From an uncultured Eubacterium sp. (GTDB lineage: Bacteria > Bacillota > Clostridia > Lachnospirales > Lachnospiraceae), in NCBI GenBank assembly GCA_947384955.1, contig CANDJC010000026.1, positions 1 through 45,200 of the forward strand: a DNA stretch of 45,200 bases. Reading direction: 5' to 3'. How positions within the stretch are numbered: the first letter of the stretch is position 1; each line of letters opens with the position of its first letter. Below the pieces are notes generated by a model. It did no database searches, was not told the origin of the DNA, and was given only the letters and a program-made list of their open reading frames with translations. Both the position numbers and the translations under genes were made by a program. Shown here piece by piece: positions 33,096 to 41,374 of the stretch.

Positions 33096-33128
33096 AAGGT
33101 GTCTTAAAATGCTTAAGACACCTTGTTT
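33096..33128. terminator. Strong hairpin terminator between convergent genes
   Basis: AAGGTGTCTTAA (33096-33107) pairs perfectly with TTAAGACACCTT (33113-33124) over a five-base loop, followed by GTTTT on the plus strand. It sits between the 3' ends of the P-loop gene and the minus-strand DUF378 gene and probably stops transcription of both. Confidence 0.85.
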
Positions 33129-33148
33129 TATGCCTGGCCTGTGCATGT

Positions 33149-33361
33149 TTATGCCTGGTCCATGGAGCGTATGCGGCCGTAAGCGCTGAGCAGATACAGC
33201 CCGCCGATGCCTACGAGCGCATATACAATTCTCGAAAGCCAGGACATATTTCCAAAAAGGAATGCTACTAAGTCAAACCGGAAGAATCCAATCAGCCCCC
33301 AGTTGACGGCACCAATAATTACAAGGGTCAGCAGCGTGTAATCTAAAAATTTTGAATTCAT
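33149..33361 (-). CDS. DUF378 family membrane protein
   Basis: The product is 70 aa with two transmembrane helices. The family block is LVIIGAVNWGLIGFFRFDLVAFLFG, followed by the second helix (LSRIVYALVGIGGLYLL). YuzA-like proteins of this family have no known function. The ATG at 33361 has AGGAGG 9 bases upstream on the minus strand. It diverges from the HlyD-like gene 131 bp away and converges with the P-loop gene. Confidence 0.85.
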   Translation of the reverse strand: MNSKFLDYTLLTLVIIGAVNWGLIGFFRFDLVAFLFGNMSWLSRIVYALVGIGGLYLLSAYGRIRSMDQA

Positions 33362-33438
33362 AAGAATTACCTCCTTTTCGGATAGTATAAACCAATCTGA
33401 AAAAAACATGCATCCAATATTTTGAAAATCAGACGGAA

Positions 33439-33467
33439 TTACGGATGCCGGAGTTTGTAAGTATAAT
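33439..33467 (+). promoter_or_regulatory. Possible promoter of the hlyD-like/sepF operon
   Basis: A perfect TATAAT at 33462-33467 with a poor -35 (TTACGG) at 17-bp spacing. It is 25 bases before the TTG start, so the leader would be short. Confidence 0.4.
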
Positions 33468-33492
33468 GTTAAAGAAAGAATAGGATACAGCC

Positions 33493-34908
33493 TTGGCAGT
33501 AAGAAAACGAAAAAGAAAGAAAAATATTGTCCGGTTTCCCCGCGGGGTTCATTTGAATATTGGAATTGTTGTATTTTCATTTGCTGCATTTTATATTGCC
33601 TATAATCTGTACAGTTACTTTACAGCCGTCCATGTCAGTCCTTATGAGGTGGAGCCGGGTACGATAGAAGTCAATACGTCTTATACAGGGCTGATTCTTC
33701 GGACCGAAACGGTTGTGAACGCCAGTGAGAGCGGGAGCCTGGATTATTATTTAAAAGACAATACGAAAGCTTCGAAAGGAACGCTTGTATGTTCTGTGGA
33801 TGAAAACGGAAATGTATCCAAACGGCTGAATGAAACCGTTGGCTCGAATGCTGTTCTGACCGAAGATAATATGAGAGACATTCAGTCTTCGATTCGCGAG
33901 TATGCCAAAGGATACCGGGATAATGCCTATTATACAACCTATAATTTTAAAACGGATTTAAGCGGAAGGCTTATGGAAGCGCTAAATCTCGGAGCTTTAG
34001 ATAAGATTTCAGAATATACCGAATTTGCCAGAGATAACCAGACGTTTCATTTATACCGTTCCGAACAGCCGGGCATTGTCGCTTATTATACAGACGGAAT
34101 GGAAGATGTGACCGCGGATTCGGTAACGGCGGATATGTTCGACCATTCTGCGCATCAAAAAGTGAGTCTTAAAACAGAGGGCTCGGTTCAGGCCGGACAG
34201 CCTGTTTATAAACTGATTTCTGATGAAAAGTGGCAGATTGCGGTTATGATTGAGCCGGATATGAAAAGAAACCTGCAGGACGGCGATACCATACAGATTC
34301 GGTTTAAAGAAGACCAGACGTCGGCATGGGCCGGATATACGATAGAACAGAAAAACGGGCAGGATTTTTTGTTTTTGAATTTTCACCATTCCATGATACG
34401 TTTTGCAAATGAGAGGTATGTGGATATTAATATTCTGCTAGACCAGCAGACAGGCCTTAAAATACCAAACAGTGCCATTACAACAAAAGCATTCGAGCTG
34501 GTGCCGGATGATTATTTTACCCAGAGCGGAACAGGAAGCCAGAAAGGGCTTTTGGTAGAGCATCTGCGGGATGACGGCAGCTACTCGGATGCAGAATTTG
34601 TTCCGGCAGCCGTATATTATGAAGATGAAGAAAACAAAATGGCTTATATTTCTCATGAAAATATAAAAAGGGGCGATTTAATCGTAAAGACCGGTTCCAA
34701 AGACCGTTATGAAATTTCAAAAACCGCAAGGCTTCGCGGCGTTTACAATATTAACCGCGGTTATGCTGTGTTTAAACAGATTGAGGAAATTTTCAGCAAC
34801 AGCAGTTATACCATTGTAAAAGCCGGAACGGAATACGGGATTATGCTGTATGACCATATCGCGCTGGACGGAGATTCTGTCACGGAAGACCAGATGATAA
34901 CACCATAA
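33493..34908 (+). CDS. HlyD-like membrane protein in the division operon
   Basis: The product is 471 aa. A basic start (MAVRKRKRKKN) leads into one transmembrane helix at about 20-44, then an extracytoplasmic region with a lipoyl/biotinyl-like beta segment (VNTSYTGLILRTETVVNA; KASKGTLVCSVDENGNV), as in HlyD/membrane-fusion proteins. No ABC transporter gene is adjacent. Instead it starts a run of yggS, sepF, ylmH, lspA and rluD, a position that suggests a role in envelope assembly or division. The start is TTG with a weak AGGA site, so the N-terminus is uncertain. Confidence 0.72.
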   Translation: MAVRKRKRKKNIVRFPRGVHLNIGIVVFSFAAFYIAYNLYSYFTAVHVSPYEVEPGTIEVNTSYTGLILRTETVVNASESGSLDYYLKDNTKASKGTLVCSVDENGNVSKRLNETVGSNAVLTEDNMRDIQSSIREYAKGYRDNAYYTTYNFKTDLSGRLMEALNLGALDKISEYTEFARDNQTFHLYRSEQPGIVAYYTDGMEDVTADSVTADMFDHSAHQKVSLKTEGSVQAGQPVYKLISDEKWQIAVMIEPDMKRNLQDGDTIQIRFKEDQTSAWAGYTIEQKNGQDFLFLNFHHSMIRFANERYVDINILLDQQTGLKIPNSAITTKAFELVPDDYFTQSGTGSQKGLLVEHLRDDGSYSDAEFVPAAVYYEDEENKMAYISHENIKRGDLIVKTGSKDRYEISKTARLRGVYNINRGYAVFKQIEEIFSNSSYTIVKAGTEYGIMLYDHIALDGDSVTEDQMITP

Positions 34909-34991
34909 AGCGATTGCAGCTGACAGATATCCAAAAGCATCACATCAGCTTTTCACGGATGATTTAGGAATAAAGAAGGGAGCAGTATATT

Positions 34992-35702
34992 GTGTTAAAA
35001 GAAAATTTAAAAAAAGTGGAAGAAACGGTACAGGCAGCATGTGAAAGGAGCGGGAGAGACCGCTCTGAGATAACGCTGATTGCTGTAAGCAAAACAAAGC
35101 CGGCAGAAATGCTGAAAGAAGTTTACGATGCGGGCGTCAGGGATTTTGGCGAGAACAAGGTTCAGGAAATCTGTGATAAGTATGAGACGCTTCCGTCTGA
35201 TATCAGATGGCATATGATTGGACATCTGCAGCGGAATAAAGTGAAGTATATTATTGACAAAGTGTGCATGATTCATTCGGTAGATTCTTACCGGCTGGCG
35301 GAGGAAATCAATATTCAGGCGAAAAAGCACCGGCTGGTTATGCCTGTGTTAATCGAAGTCAATATTGCAGACGAGCAGACGAAATTCGGTGTTTCCAAAG
35401 AAGATGCCCTGCAGCTGATTGAAGAAGTTTCTCATCTTGAAAATATCCGCATCCAAGGTCTGATGACGGTTGCTCCGTACGTGGAGGATGCGCAGGAGAA
35501 CAGGAAATATTTTCAGGAAATAAAGCAATTAGCTGTTGACATTCAGGCTAAAAACATTGATAATGTAGCTATGCGTGTACTTTCCATGGGAATGACCGGA
35601 GATTATGCTGTCGCAATTGAAGAAGGCGCTGATATGGTACGTGTAGGAACCGGCATTTTTGGTGAAAGGAATTATAGCCAGGAATCAAAAAGGAGAGATT
35701 AG
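34992..35702 (+). CDS. YggS/YlmE family PLP homeostasis protein
   Basis: The product is 236 aa, a single-domain PLP-barrel protein. ITLIAVSKTKPAEM carries the PLP lysine, and FGENKVQEI, WHMIGHLQRNK, LIEVNIADEQTKFGV, IQGLMTVAP and LSMGMTGDYAVAIEEGADMVRVG are the expected blocks. It binds PLP and balances vitamin B6 and amino acid pools but has no known enzymatic turnover. The GTG start has GGGAG 9 bases upstream. Its stop abuts the sepF ATG, so the two are coupled as in B. subtilis ylmE-sepF. Confidence 0.93.
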   Translation: MLKENLKKVEETVQAACERSGRDRSEITLIAVSKTKPAEMLKEVYDAGVRDFGENKVQEICDKYETLPSDIRWHMIGHLQRNKVKYIIDKVCMIHSVDSYRLAEEINIQAKKHRLVMPVLIEVNIADEQTKFGVSKEDALQLIEEVSHLENIRIQGLMTVAPYVEDAQENRKYFQEIKQLAVDIQAKNIDNVAMRVLSMGMTGDYAVAIEEGADMVRVGTGIFGERNYSQESKRRD

Positions 35703-36257
35703 ATGAGTTTAGTAGATTCCCTTTTAAATGTAATGCATATGAATCCAGACGATGACGAAGATTACTATGATGATTACTACGACGATGAGGACGAGGAGGA
35801 GGTGCCAAAGCGCCGCCGGAATCAGCCAAAAGAACCGGACGAGCCTGCCTATAAAAATTCAGGCAGCAATCAGCCGATTGATATTAACAGAAACCGTGAC
35901 CGTGTTACCGCAAAAACAAACAGCAAGGTAACTCCGATGCGGCCTTCATCCAAAAGGGCTTCTTCAGCTGCTTTGGAAGTGTGTGTCATTAAACCGGCTT
36001 CTTTTGAAGATGCCAGGGAAATAACAGAAACGCTTCTGATGAACCGCCCGGTTATTTTAAATGTGGAAGGGCTGGATGTGGATATCGCACAGCGGATTAT
36101 TGATTTTGCTTCCGGCTCCTGTTTTGCAATCAGCGGAAACTTACAAAAGATTTCCAATTATATATTTATCATTACACCGGCGAACGTTGAAATATCAGGG
36201 GATTTTCAGAGCCTTCTGGATACCTATGGAGAAACATCTATCCGTATGGATCTCTAG
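35703..36257 (+). CDS. sepF: Cell division protein SepF
   Basis: The product is 184 aa. The N-terminal membrane-binding helix (MSLVDSLLNVMHMN) is followed by a long acidic stretch (residues 17-33, Asp/Tyr/Glu rich), a linker, and the dimeric core VCVIKPASFEDAREITETLL, RPVILNVEGLD, AQRIIDFASGSCFAISG. It tethers FtsZ to the membrane and shapes the ring. The distance to yggS is zero, and ylmH follows by 9 bp. Confidence 0.95.
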   Translation: MSLVDSLLNVMHMNPDDDEDYYDDYYDDEDEEEVPKRRRNQPKEPDEPAYKNSGSNQPIDINRNRDRVTAKTNSKVTPMRPSSKRASSAALEVCVIKPASFEDAREITETLLMNRPVILNVEGLDVDIAQRIIDFASGSCFAISGNLQKISNYIFIITPANVEISGDFQSLLDTYGETSIRMDL

Positions 36258-36266
36258 GAGGGCTGT

Positions 36267-37019
36267 ATGGAACAGGATGAACTGTACTTAAAAAAACGTT
36301 TTCTGGAATTATCCAGACGCGCCAGTGATAAAAATATCGTTACCTTCAGTAATTTTTTAAATCTGAATGAGCTTCATATTTTCCACCAGATTTCAAAGGA
36401 ATTTCGCAGTTCCTTTCAGTTATCTGGCGGCTATTGTCATGCAGAGCGTCAGATGGCTGCTTTTGTCCCTGATGCTCTTTATTATGCATGGGAATATCCG
36501 ATAGATGCAGTTTTATTTACCCCTCTGAATGTAAAGTTTGCAGAAAACCTGACTCACCGGGATGTATTAGGCGCTCTTATGAATCTTGGAATCAAACGGG
36601 AAATGCTGGGTGACATACTGGTGCAGGATACAGAGATCATTCTGTTTTGCGTTACTTCCATGACGGAATATATCATAGAGCACTGTACAAAAATCCGGCA
36701 TACAATGGTAAGCGGCCGGATCATTCCATTGACAGATTTTTCTTACCAGCCCCGGCTGATTGAAAAAGAAAGTGTCGTTTCTTCACTCAGATTAGACACA
36801 ATTCTCGCAGATGTCTGTAAATTGACAAGATCCGCTGCACAAAAAATAATTTCTGAAGGAAATGCCTTCATAAATTCCCGCAAAATTCAGCAAAATGACT
36901 ATAACTGCCAGAGCGGAGATATTTTATCTGTACGCCATTATGGAAAATTTCAGATTGAGACATCTTATGGCACGACGAAAAAAGGAAGGATAAAATACCG
37001 GTATAAAATTTATTCTTAA
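36267..37019 (+). CDS. YlmH-like RNA-binding protein with S4 domain
   Basis: The product is 250 aa. The N-terminal two-thirds are the YlmH region (FLNLNELHIFHQI, GGYCHAERQMAAF, FTPLNVKFAENLTHRDVLG), and residues 177-245 are an S4 RNA-binding domain (SLRLDTILADVCKLTR..). YlmH-type proteins bind RNA and have been linked to ribosome-associated quality control and to division gene clusters. The ATG has TAGGAGGG upstream. Confidence 0.9.
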   Translation: MEQDELYLKKRFLELSRRASDKNIVTFSNFLNLNELHIFHQISKEFRSSFQLSGGYCHAERQMAAFVPDALYYAWEYPIDAVLFTPLNVKFAENLTHRDVLGALMNLGIKREMLGDILVQDTEIILFCVTSMTEYIIEHCTKIRHTMVSGRIIPLTDFSYQPRLIEKESVVSSLRLDTILADVCKLTRSAAQKIISEGNAFINSRKIQQNDYNCQSGDILSVRHYGKFQIETSYGTTKKGRIKYRYKIYS

Positions 37020-37033
37020 GGAGGTGTATGGCA

Positions 37034-37564
37034 ATGAAATCTCTGTCGGGAAAAATCAGCATGCTCTGCCTGGCTGTGAGCACCGTGCTGCTCGTACTTT
37101 TAGACCAGGTTACCAAGCAGGCCGCACTAAAGTTCCTGAAAGGGCAGGAGTCTGTAACGCTTATCGAAGGCGTCTTCGAACTGCAGTATCTGGAAAACAG
37201 AGGCTCTGCGTTCGGAATGCTGCAGGGAAAGCGGACGTTTTTTATTGTTATGGCTGCGCTGATGCTGGTTTTAATTCCATATATTTATGCTAAAATTCCG
37301 CTCACCAGGCATTTTCTGTTTCTTCGTATCACGGCCATTCTGTTTTTATCCGGCGCTGTGGGAAATGCGGCTGACCGGATTTTACATGGTTATGTAATAG
37401 ACTTCTTTTATTTTTCCCTGATTGATTTTCCGGTTTTTAATGTGGCAGATATTTATGTAACCGTCTCTGCGTCTCTGCTGATTCTGCTGATGCTGTTTTA
37501 TTACACAGATGAAGATTTTGAGCAGATTCGGCTCCTCCCGGGACACAGCAGGAAAGCTTCTTAA
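37034..37564 (+). CDS. lspA: Lipoprotein signal peptidase
   Basis: The product is 176 aa with four transmembrane helices. The catalytic aspartates are in GNAADRILHGYVIDF and FPVFNVADIYVT, and ENRGSAFGMLQG is the family's third block. It cleaves prolipoproteins after lipidation. I prefer ATG 37034 because GGAGG lies nine bases before it; ATG 37028 has only three. It is the fifth gene of the sepF operon. Confidence 0.93.
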   Translation: MKSLSGKISMLCLAVSTVLLVLLDQVTKQAALKFLKGQESVTLIEGVFELQYLENRGSAFGMLQGKRTFFIVMAALMLVLIPYIYAKIPLTRHFLFLRITAILFLSGAVGNAADRILHGYVIDFFYFSLIDFPVFNVADIYVTVSASLLILLMLFYYTDEDFEQIRLLPGHSRKAS

Positions 37565-37600
37565 ACAGAGAAGCATCTGAAAAGAAAGGAGCGAACCGTT

Positions 37601-38542
37601 GTGTGTCAGTCTAAAAACTGCATCGTTCAGATTTTTGAAGTGAATCCTGTATATGACGGAATGCGTCTGGATAAGTTTCTGGCTGATATTTATCCGAAAT
37701 TATCCAGGTCCTATTTTCAAAAACTGATTAAATCCGGACAGGTCTGCATCCAGGATGAACCTGCAAAGAAGTCCGGCTGCATCGTAAAAACAGGCGAGCT
37801 TGTAAATGTGGAAATCCCTGAGGCAGTCAGCGCGGACATTCTGCCGGAAAATATTCCGCTGGATATTTTGTACGAGGATGATGATATCCTGATTGTGAAT
37901 AAGCCGAAAGACATGGTGGTCCATCCGGCTCCCGGCCATTATACCGGAACGCTCGTCAATGCCGTTATGTATCACTGCCAGAATCATTTGTCCGGAATCA
38001 ACGGGGAAATCCGTCCCGGCATTGTTCATCGCATTGACAAAGATACGACTGGCTCTCTGATTGTATGTAAAAACGATTCCGCGCATGCCGCTATCGCCGC
38101 GCAGCTGAAAGAACATTCCGTAACCAGGCGCTACCGGGGCATTGTAGCCGGCCGTATCAGGGACGGGGAAGGGATTATAAACGCCGCTATCGGACGCGAC
38201 CCGAAAAACCGTCTGAAAATGGCGGCTGGTGTGAAAAACGGCCGTCCGGCTGTGACACATTACCGTGTTTTGGAACGTTACAGACAGCATTCTTATCTGG
38301 AATTTGAACTCGAAACGGGCAGAACACATCAAATCCGTGTGCATATGGCCAGTATCGGGCATCCGCTGTTAGGAGATTCCCTGTATGGTCCGGCAAAATG
38401 CAGGTTTCACTTGCAGGGACAGTGCCTGCATGCGATGGTGATTGGGTTTGCGCATCCGCGGGATGGCAGATATGTGGAGGTGACGGCTCCGCTTCCTGAG
38501 TATTTTTTGAAGCTGACGGACGCGGGGGAAATGATTTTGTAA
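37601..38542 (+). CDS. rluD: Pseudouridine synthase, RluD family
   Basis: The product is 313 aa. An N-terminal S4 domain (RLDKFLADIYPKLSRSYFQK) precedes the synthase fold, with the catalytic Asp in PGIVHRIDKDTTGSLIV, followed by LELETGRTHQIRVHMASIGHP. It converts uridine to pseudouridine in large-subunit rRNA or a tRNA; the exact site cannot be told from sequence. The GTG start has AAAGGAG 9 bases upstream. It ends the operon before a hairpin at 38662-38698. Confidence 0.92.
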   Translation: MCQSKNCIVQIFEVNPVYDGMRLDKFLADIYPKLSRSYFQKLIKSGQVCIQDEPAKKSGCIVKTGELVNVEIPEAVSADILPENIPLDILYEDDDILIVNKPKDMVVHPAPGHYTGTLVNAVMYHCQNHLSGINGEIRPGIVHRIDKDTTGSLIVCKNDSAHAAIAAQLKEHSVTRRYRGIVAGRIRDGEGIINAAIGRDPKNRLKMAAGVKNGRPAVTHYRVLERYRQHSYLEFELETGRTHQIRVHMASIGHPLLGDSLYGPAKCRFHLQGQCLHAMVIGFAHPRDGRYVEVTAPLPEYFLKLTDAGEMIL

Positions 38543-38661
38543 ACAGGAAACTGGATGTGACGAGGGGATTCACTTAAAAATCCGGCGGACAGTTTATAAC
38601 GAAAAGCAGATATTTTTGTGCCGGAATAAAATGATATTCCAGTATAATATTATTAAAATAG

Positions 38662-38699
38662 AACTCCCAGACGGTTATTTAATAATAGTCTGGGAGTTT
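38662..38699 (+). terminator. Hairpin terminator after rluD
   Basis: AACTCCCAGAC (38662-38672) pairs perfectly with GTCTGGGAGTT (38688-38698) across a 15-base AT-rich loop. Only a few T follow, so termination may be moderate. It is about 120 bp after rluD. Confidence 0.6.
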
Positions 38700-38763
38700 C
38701 TGCGTTTCGGATAGTTCTTTTTCCAATCTTCGGTAAAGAATCTAAAATTTGCTTCTATAAGAT

Positions 38764-38784
38764 AACATTTTACTATAAAATGTT
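38764..38784. promoter_or_regulatory. Palindromic operator-like site 1
   Basis: AACATTTT-ACTAT-AAAATGTT is a perfect 8-bp inverted repeat with a five-base centre. Its reverse complement differs from site 2 at one of 21 bases. Possible binding site for the XRE regulator encoded at 39148. Confidence 0.5.
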
Positions 38785-39058
38785 GCTCAAAAGAATTCTA
38801 CAACAATTTTTCTTCTTTTGCAACTCCTAAGATAATTTTGGTGATTTTTCTATATTTTTCTTTTAAATCTTCCCTTTTCAGACTGGATTTTTGGTTAGAT
38901 TGTATAAATTTTCAAGGATTATAAATTTATAGAAATAGTCTGATATTGATAAATTTAGATTTGTAATTGGATTAAAAACAGGTCTGAGGTGTTTGCTTAT
39001 GTTTCCGTCAGCCCCGCATAAATTAAGGCTTTTTGGACTTTTCAGAACCTATTTAGAG

Positions 39059-39085
39059 CATAACATTTTATAGTAAATTGTTATG
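39059..39085. promoter_or_regulatory. Palindromic operator-like site 2
   Basis: CATAACATTTT-ATAGT-AAATTGTTATG has 11-bp arms with one mismatch. The centre ATAGT is the reverse complement of the site 1 centre ACTAT, so the two sites are inverted copies about 290 bp apart. It ends 62 bp before the regulator's ATG, a position suited to autoregulation. Confidence 0.5.
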
Positions 39086-39147
39086 TACAGGAATTTGTCC
39101 CGCATCCTAAAAAATGCCGGCATGCAGATATCAGACAGGAGGAAGCT

Positions 39148-39510
39148 ATGCAGGAACTAGATTATAAAAGCATCGGAATGAGAATCCGTGCAGCAAGAAA
39201 ATCAAAAGGCTGGTCACAGGACGAGGCAGCATCCAGATGCGGCATCAGCCTTTCTTTTATGGGCCATATCGAACGCGGAACACGCTGCATGAGTCTGGAA
39301 ACGTTTGCCAGCCTCTGTGACATACTGGGTGCCGGAGCGGATGAGCTGCTCTGGGGCATCGTGCATCCGTCTCAGTCCGTGCTGGAAATGTGGAGCCTGC
39401 CGGAAAAAAAGAAAAAGAAAGACGGTGTCAGGACGGATAATTATGCAATGTATGTGAAAATCATGAGGTCGGTTGCAGAAATCATGAATGAAAGCAAAGA
39501 CTCTGAATGA
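39148..39510 (+). CDS. XRE-family transcriptional regulator
   Basis: The product is 120 aa. Residues 6-62 form a helix-turn-helix of the Cro/C1 type (IGMRIRAARKSKGWSQDEAA, CGISLSFMGHIERGTR, SLETFASLCDILGAGADELL). The tail is short and Lys-rich with no sensor domain. It lies just upstream of the Wzz-like gene, so control of the exopolysaccharide locus is an inference from position. AGGAGG lies 6 bases before the ATG. Confidence 0.85.
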   Translation: MQELDYKSIGMRIRAARKSKGWSQDEAASRCGISLSFMGHIERGTRCMSLETFASLCDILGAGADELLWGIVHPSQSVLEMWSLPEKKKKKDGVRTDNYAMYVKIMRSVAEIMNESKDSE

Positions 39511-39528
39511 AAAGGGAAATGCTCCTTA

Positions 39529-39560
39529 AAAATGAAACAGATTCAAAATGAAACAGGTTC
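39529..39560 (+). repeat. Two tandem 16-bp repeats before the Wzz-like gene
   Basis: AAAATGAAACAG(A/G)TTC occurs twice in succession, with a third partial GGAATGAAA following at 39561. It lies in the leader between the regulator and the Wzz-like gene. It may be a binding site or a slippage product. Confidence 0.5.
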
Positions 39561-39614
39561 GGAATGAAATTTTTAAAAATATTATTTCGAACACGGAAAG
39601 GATAAATAGCTGGA

Positions 39615-41174
39615 ATGGACAGAGTAAATTCCTGGAAAAAAACAGAAGAAATCGAAATTGATCTGGCAGATTTGCTGCACAGCCTTCTTATGAGGTGGAA
39701 ACAGATTGCTGTCTGCGCGCTGGCATGTGCCGTGGTTTTAGGCGCAGCCGGATGGCTGATAAACAGGAGCCGTGCAGATACCGGTACGGCTGCAGCGGCA
39801 GAAGACGCCGAACTGAGTGAGGCAGAGGAACAGGCTGTAGCAGATGCCGTTTTGCTGAAACAGGAAATCAGCGGACTGGAAAATTACCTGGAAAAATCCG
39901 TACTGATGCAGATAGATGCTTACAGGAAAAACCGTCAGATTATGCTTTACCGTATCGACGGTGCAAAACGCCAGGAACTGGCGGCTGTTACCGAAAGTTA
40001 CCTGAGTTTTCTTGTCAACGGAGGAGCCGCGGATGACCTGCTGAAATCAGACAGCGGACGGTCACTGGACAAAAACTTTCTGTCAGAGCTTATTTTCGCT
40101 TATCAGAAAACATACAGTTCTCCTTACCAGCTGTCCATAAACGAACAGGATGGAAAGGACATTTTGTCGGAATCGCTTTTTTATGCGGAAGTGACCGGAA
40201 AAGATGCCGGGGAAGCGCAAAAGCTGGCAGAGGATTTACAGGAGGTGCTGAAAGCATATGCGAAGAAAGTGCAAAAATCAGCCGGAAAACACAGGCTTTC
40301 ACTTGTAAGCTGCATGGAAAGCGTAACGGCAGACAGTGAGCTGTTACGTACACAGCACGATAAAAAAGCCGGGCTTTCGGCAAATAAAGCAAGCCTGAAA
40401 ACAATGACAGACGGTTTTAGCAGGGAGCAGATGGCTGTTTATGAAGAAGCTGTTCTTGAAGAAACCAGGAGCGTCCGCAAGGAAGAGGGAACAGCTTTGG
40501 ATAGCAGGGGCAGAACAGATGGAAACATTTCCGGTAAAACAGATTCTGAGCAAGAACTGGAGGAGAGATTGGCAGATGAAACTTTATCTGGCGAAGGCTA
40601 TGGAATAAAAACAGCGGTAAAATACATCGTGCTCGGATTTGCCGGGGGAATTTTTGCATACTGCTGCCTGTTTTCCTGCTGGTATATGTTCCGTGATACG
40701 GTAAAGAGCCTGGATGAGCTGAAACGGATTTATGCATTTCCGGTTTACGGGGTTATTCCGGCAGCAGAAAGCAGCCGGAATAAAAGCGGCAGCAAAAAAT
40801 TGCCAGGAGTACACCGGGATGCGTATGGACAAACCGTCGAACAGGTGCTGAACCGAATCCGGCTTTCCTGTCAGAAGCAGAAAATCACAAAACTGTGTGC
40901 AGTGTCGGATTTTCCGCGGGATGCAGCAGAAAGGAAATGTCTGGACAGCATGGCGGGGCAGCTGGAAGATTTCGGGATTGCTATGGATACGGCGGAAAAT
41001 GCCGGGGCAGATACTGCTGCATGGGATTCTCTGGCAGAAGCCGGGAATGTTTTGATGGTGTTTAAAATCGGTGTGACAACACACCGGATGATTGATGATG
41101 CGATGAGGTTTTACCTGGAAAACGGCATGGCTGTGGCTGGCGCAGCGGCGTTTTTACGGGATGGAAATGGATGA
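39615..41174 (+). CDS. Wzz-type chain-length protein with degenerate kinase-like tail
   Basis: The product is 519 aa. The N-terminal EIEIDLADLLHSLLMRWKQI leads into transmembrane helix 1 (about 35-52), as in Wzz/CpsC proteins. A long extracytoplasmic, helical region follows, then helix 2 (about 336-357, YIVLGFAGGIFAYCCLFSCW). The remaining about 150 cytoplasmic residues resemble a bacterial tyrosine kinase/CpsD layout (YGQTVEQVLNRIRLSC; late VLMVFKIGVTTHRMIDDAM), but no Walker A glycine-rich loop is seen, so ATP use is unlikely. It should control polysaccharide length or export with a Wzy partner. AAAGGA lies 12 bases before the ATG. Confidence 0.78.
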   Translation: MDRVNSWKKTEEIEIDLADLLHSLLMRWKQIAVCALACAVVLGAAGWLINRSRADTGTAAAAEDAELSEAEEQAVADAVLLKQEISGLENYLEKSVLMQIDAYRKNRQIMLYRIDGAKRQELAAVTESYLSFLVNGGAADDLLKSDSGRSLDKNFLSELIFAYQKTYSSPYQLSINEQDGKDILSESLFYAEVTGKDAGEAQKLAEDLQEVLKAYAKKVQKSAGKHRLSLVSCMESVTADSELLRTQHDKKAGLSANKASLKTMTDGFSREQMAVYEEAVLEETRSVRKEEGTALDSRGRTDGNISGKTDSEQELEERLADETLSGEGYGIKTAVKYIVLGFAGGIFAYCCLFSCWYMFRDTVKSLDELKRIYAFPVYGVIPAAESSRNKSGSKKLPGVHRDAYGQTVEQVLNRIRLSCQKQKITKLCAVSDFPRDAAERKCLDSMAGQLEDFGIAMDTAENAGADTAAWDSLAEAGNVLMVFKIGVTTHRMIDDAMRFYLENGMAVAGAAAFLRDGNG

Positions 41175-41374
41175 TGGTAAAAAACCGGAACCTGATGTGA
41201 GAGTCTGACGGCTGCATGGGCGGGGAAGGGGGTTAAAAGGGACTGCGTGCGGGAACATGCAGAAAACTGCCTGAAGCGGAAAATGGATGCTGCGGGAATG
41301 GCGAAGCATGCGCTGTTAATAAAGACAAACATATACCAGAATAAAAACGGTGAAAGGAACTCATAAAACCTATT

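Larger units (their letters stand above)
38700..39147. other. AT-rich upstream region of the XRE regulator and exopolysaccharide locus
   Basis: No gene is seen in these 448 bases. The region is AT-rich and contains two palindromes (38764-38784 and 39059-39085) described separately. It separates the sepF operon from the exopolysaccharide genes and probably holds their regulatory sites. Confidence 0.5.
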
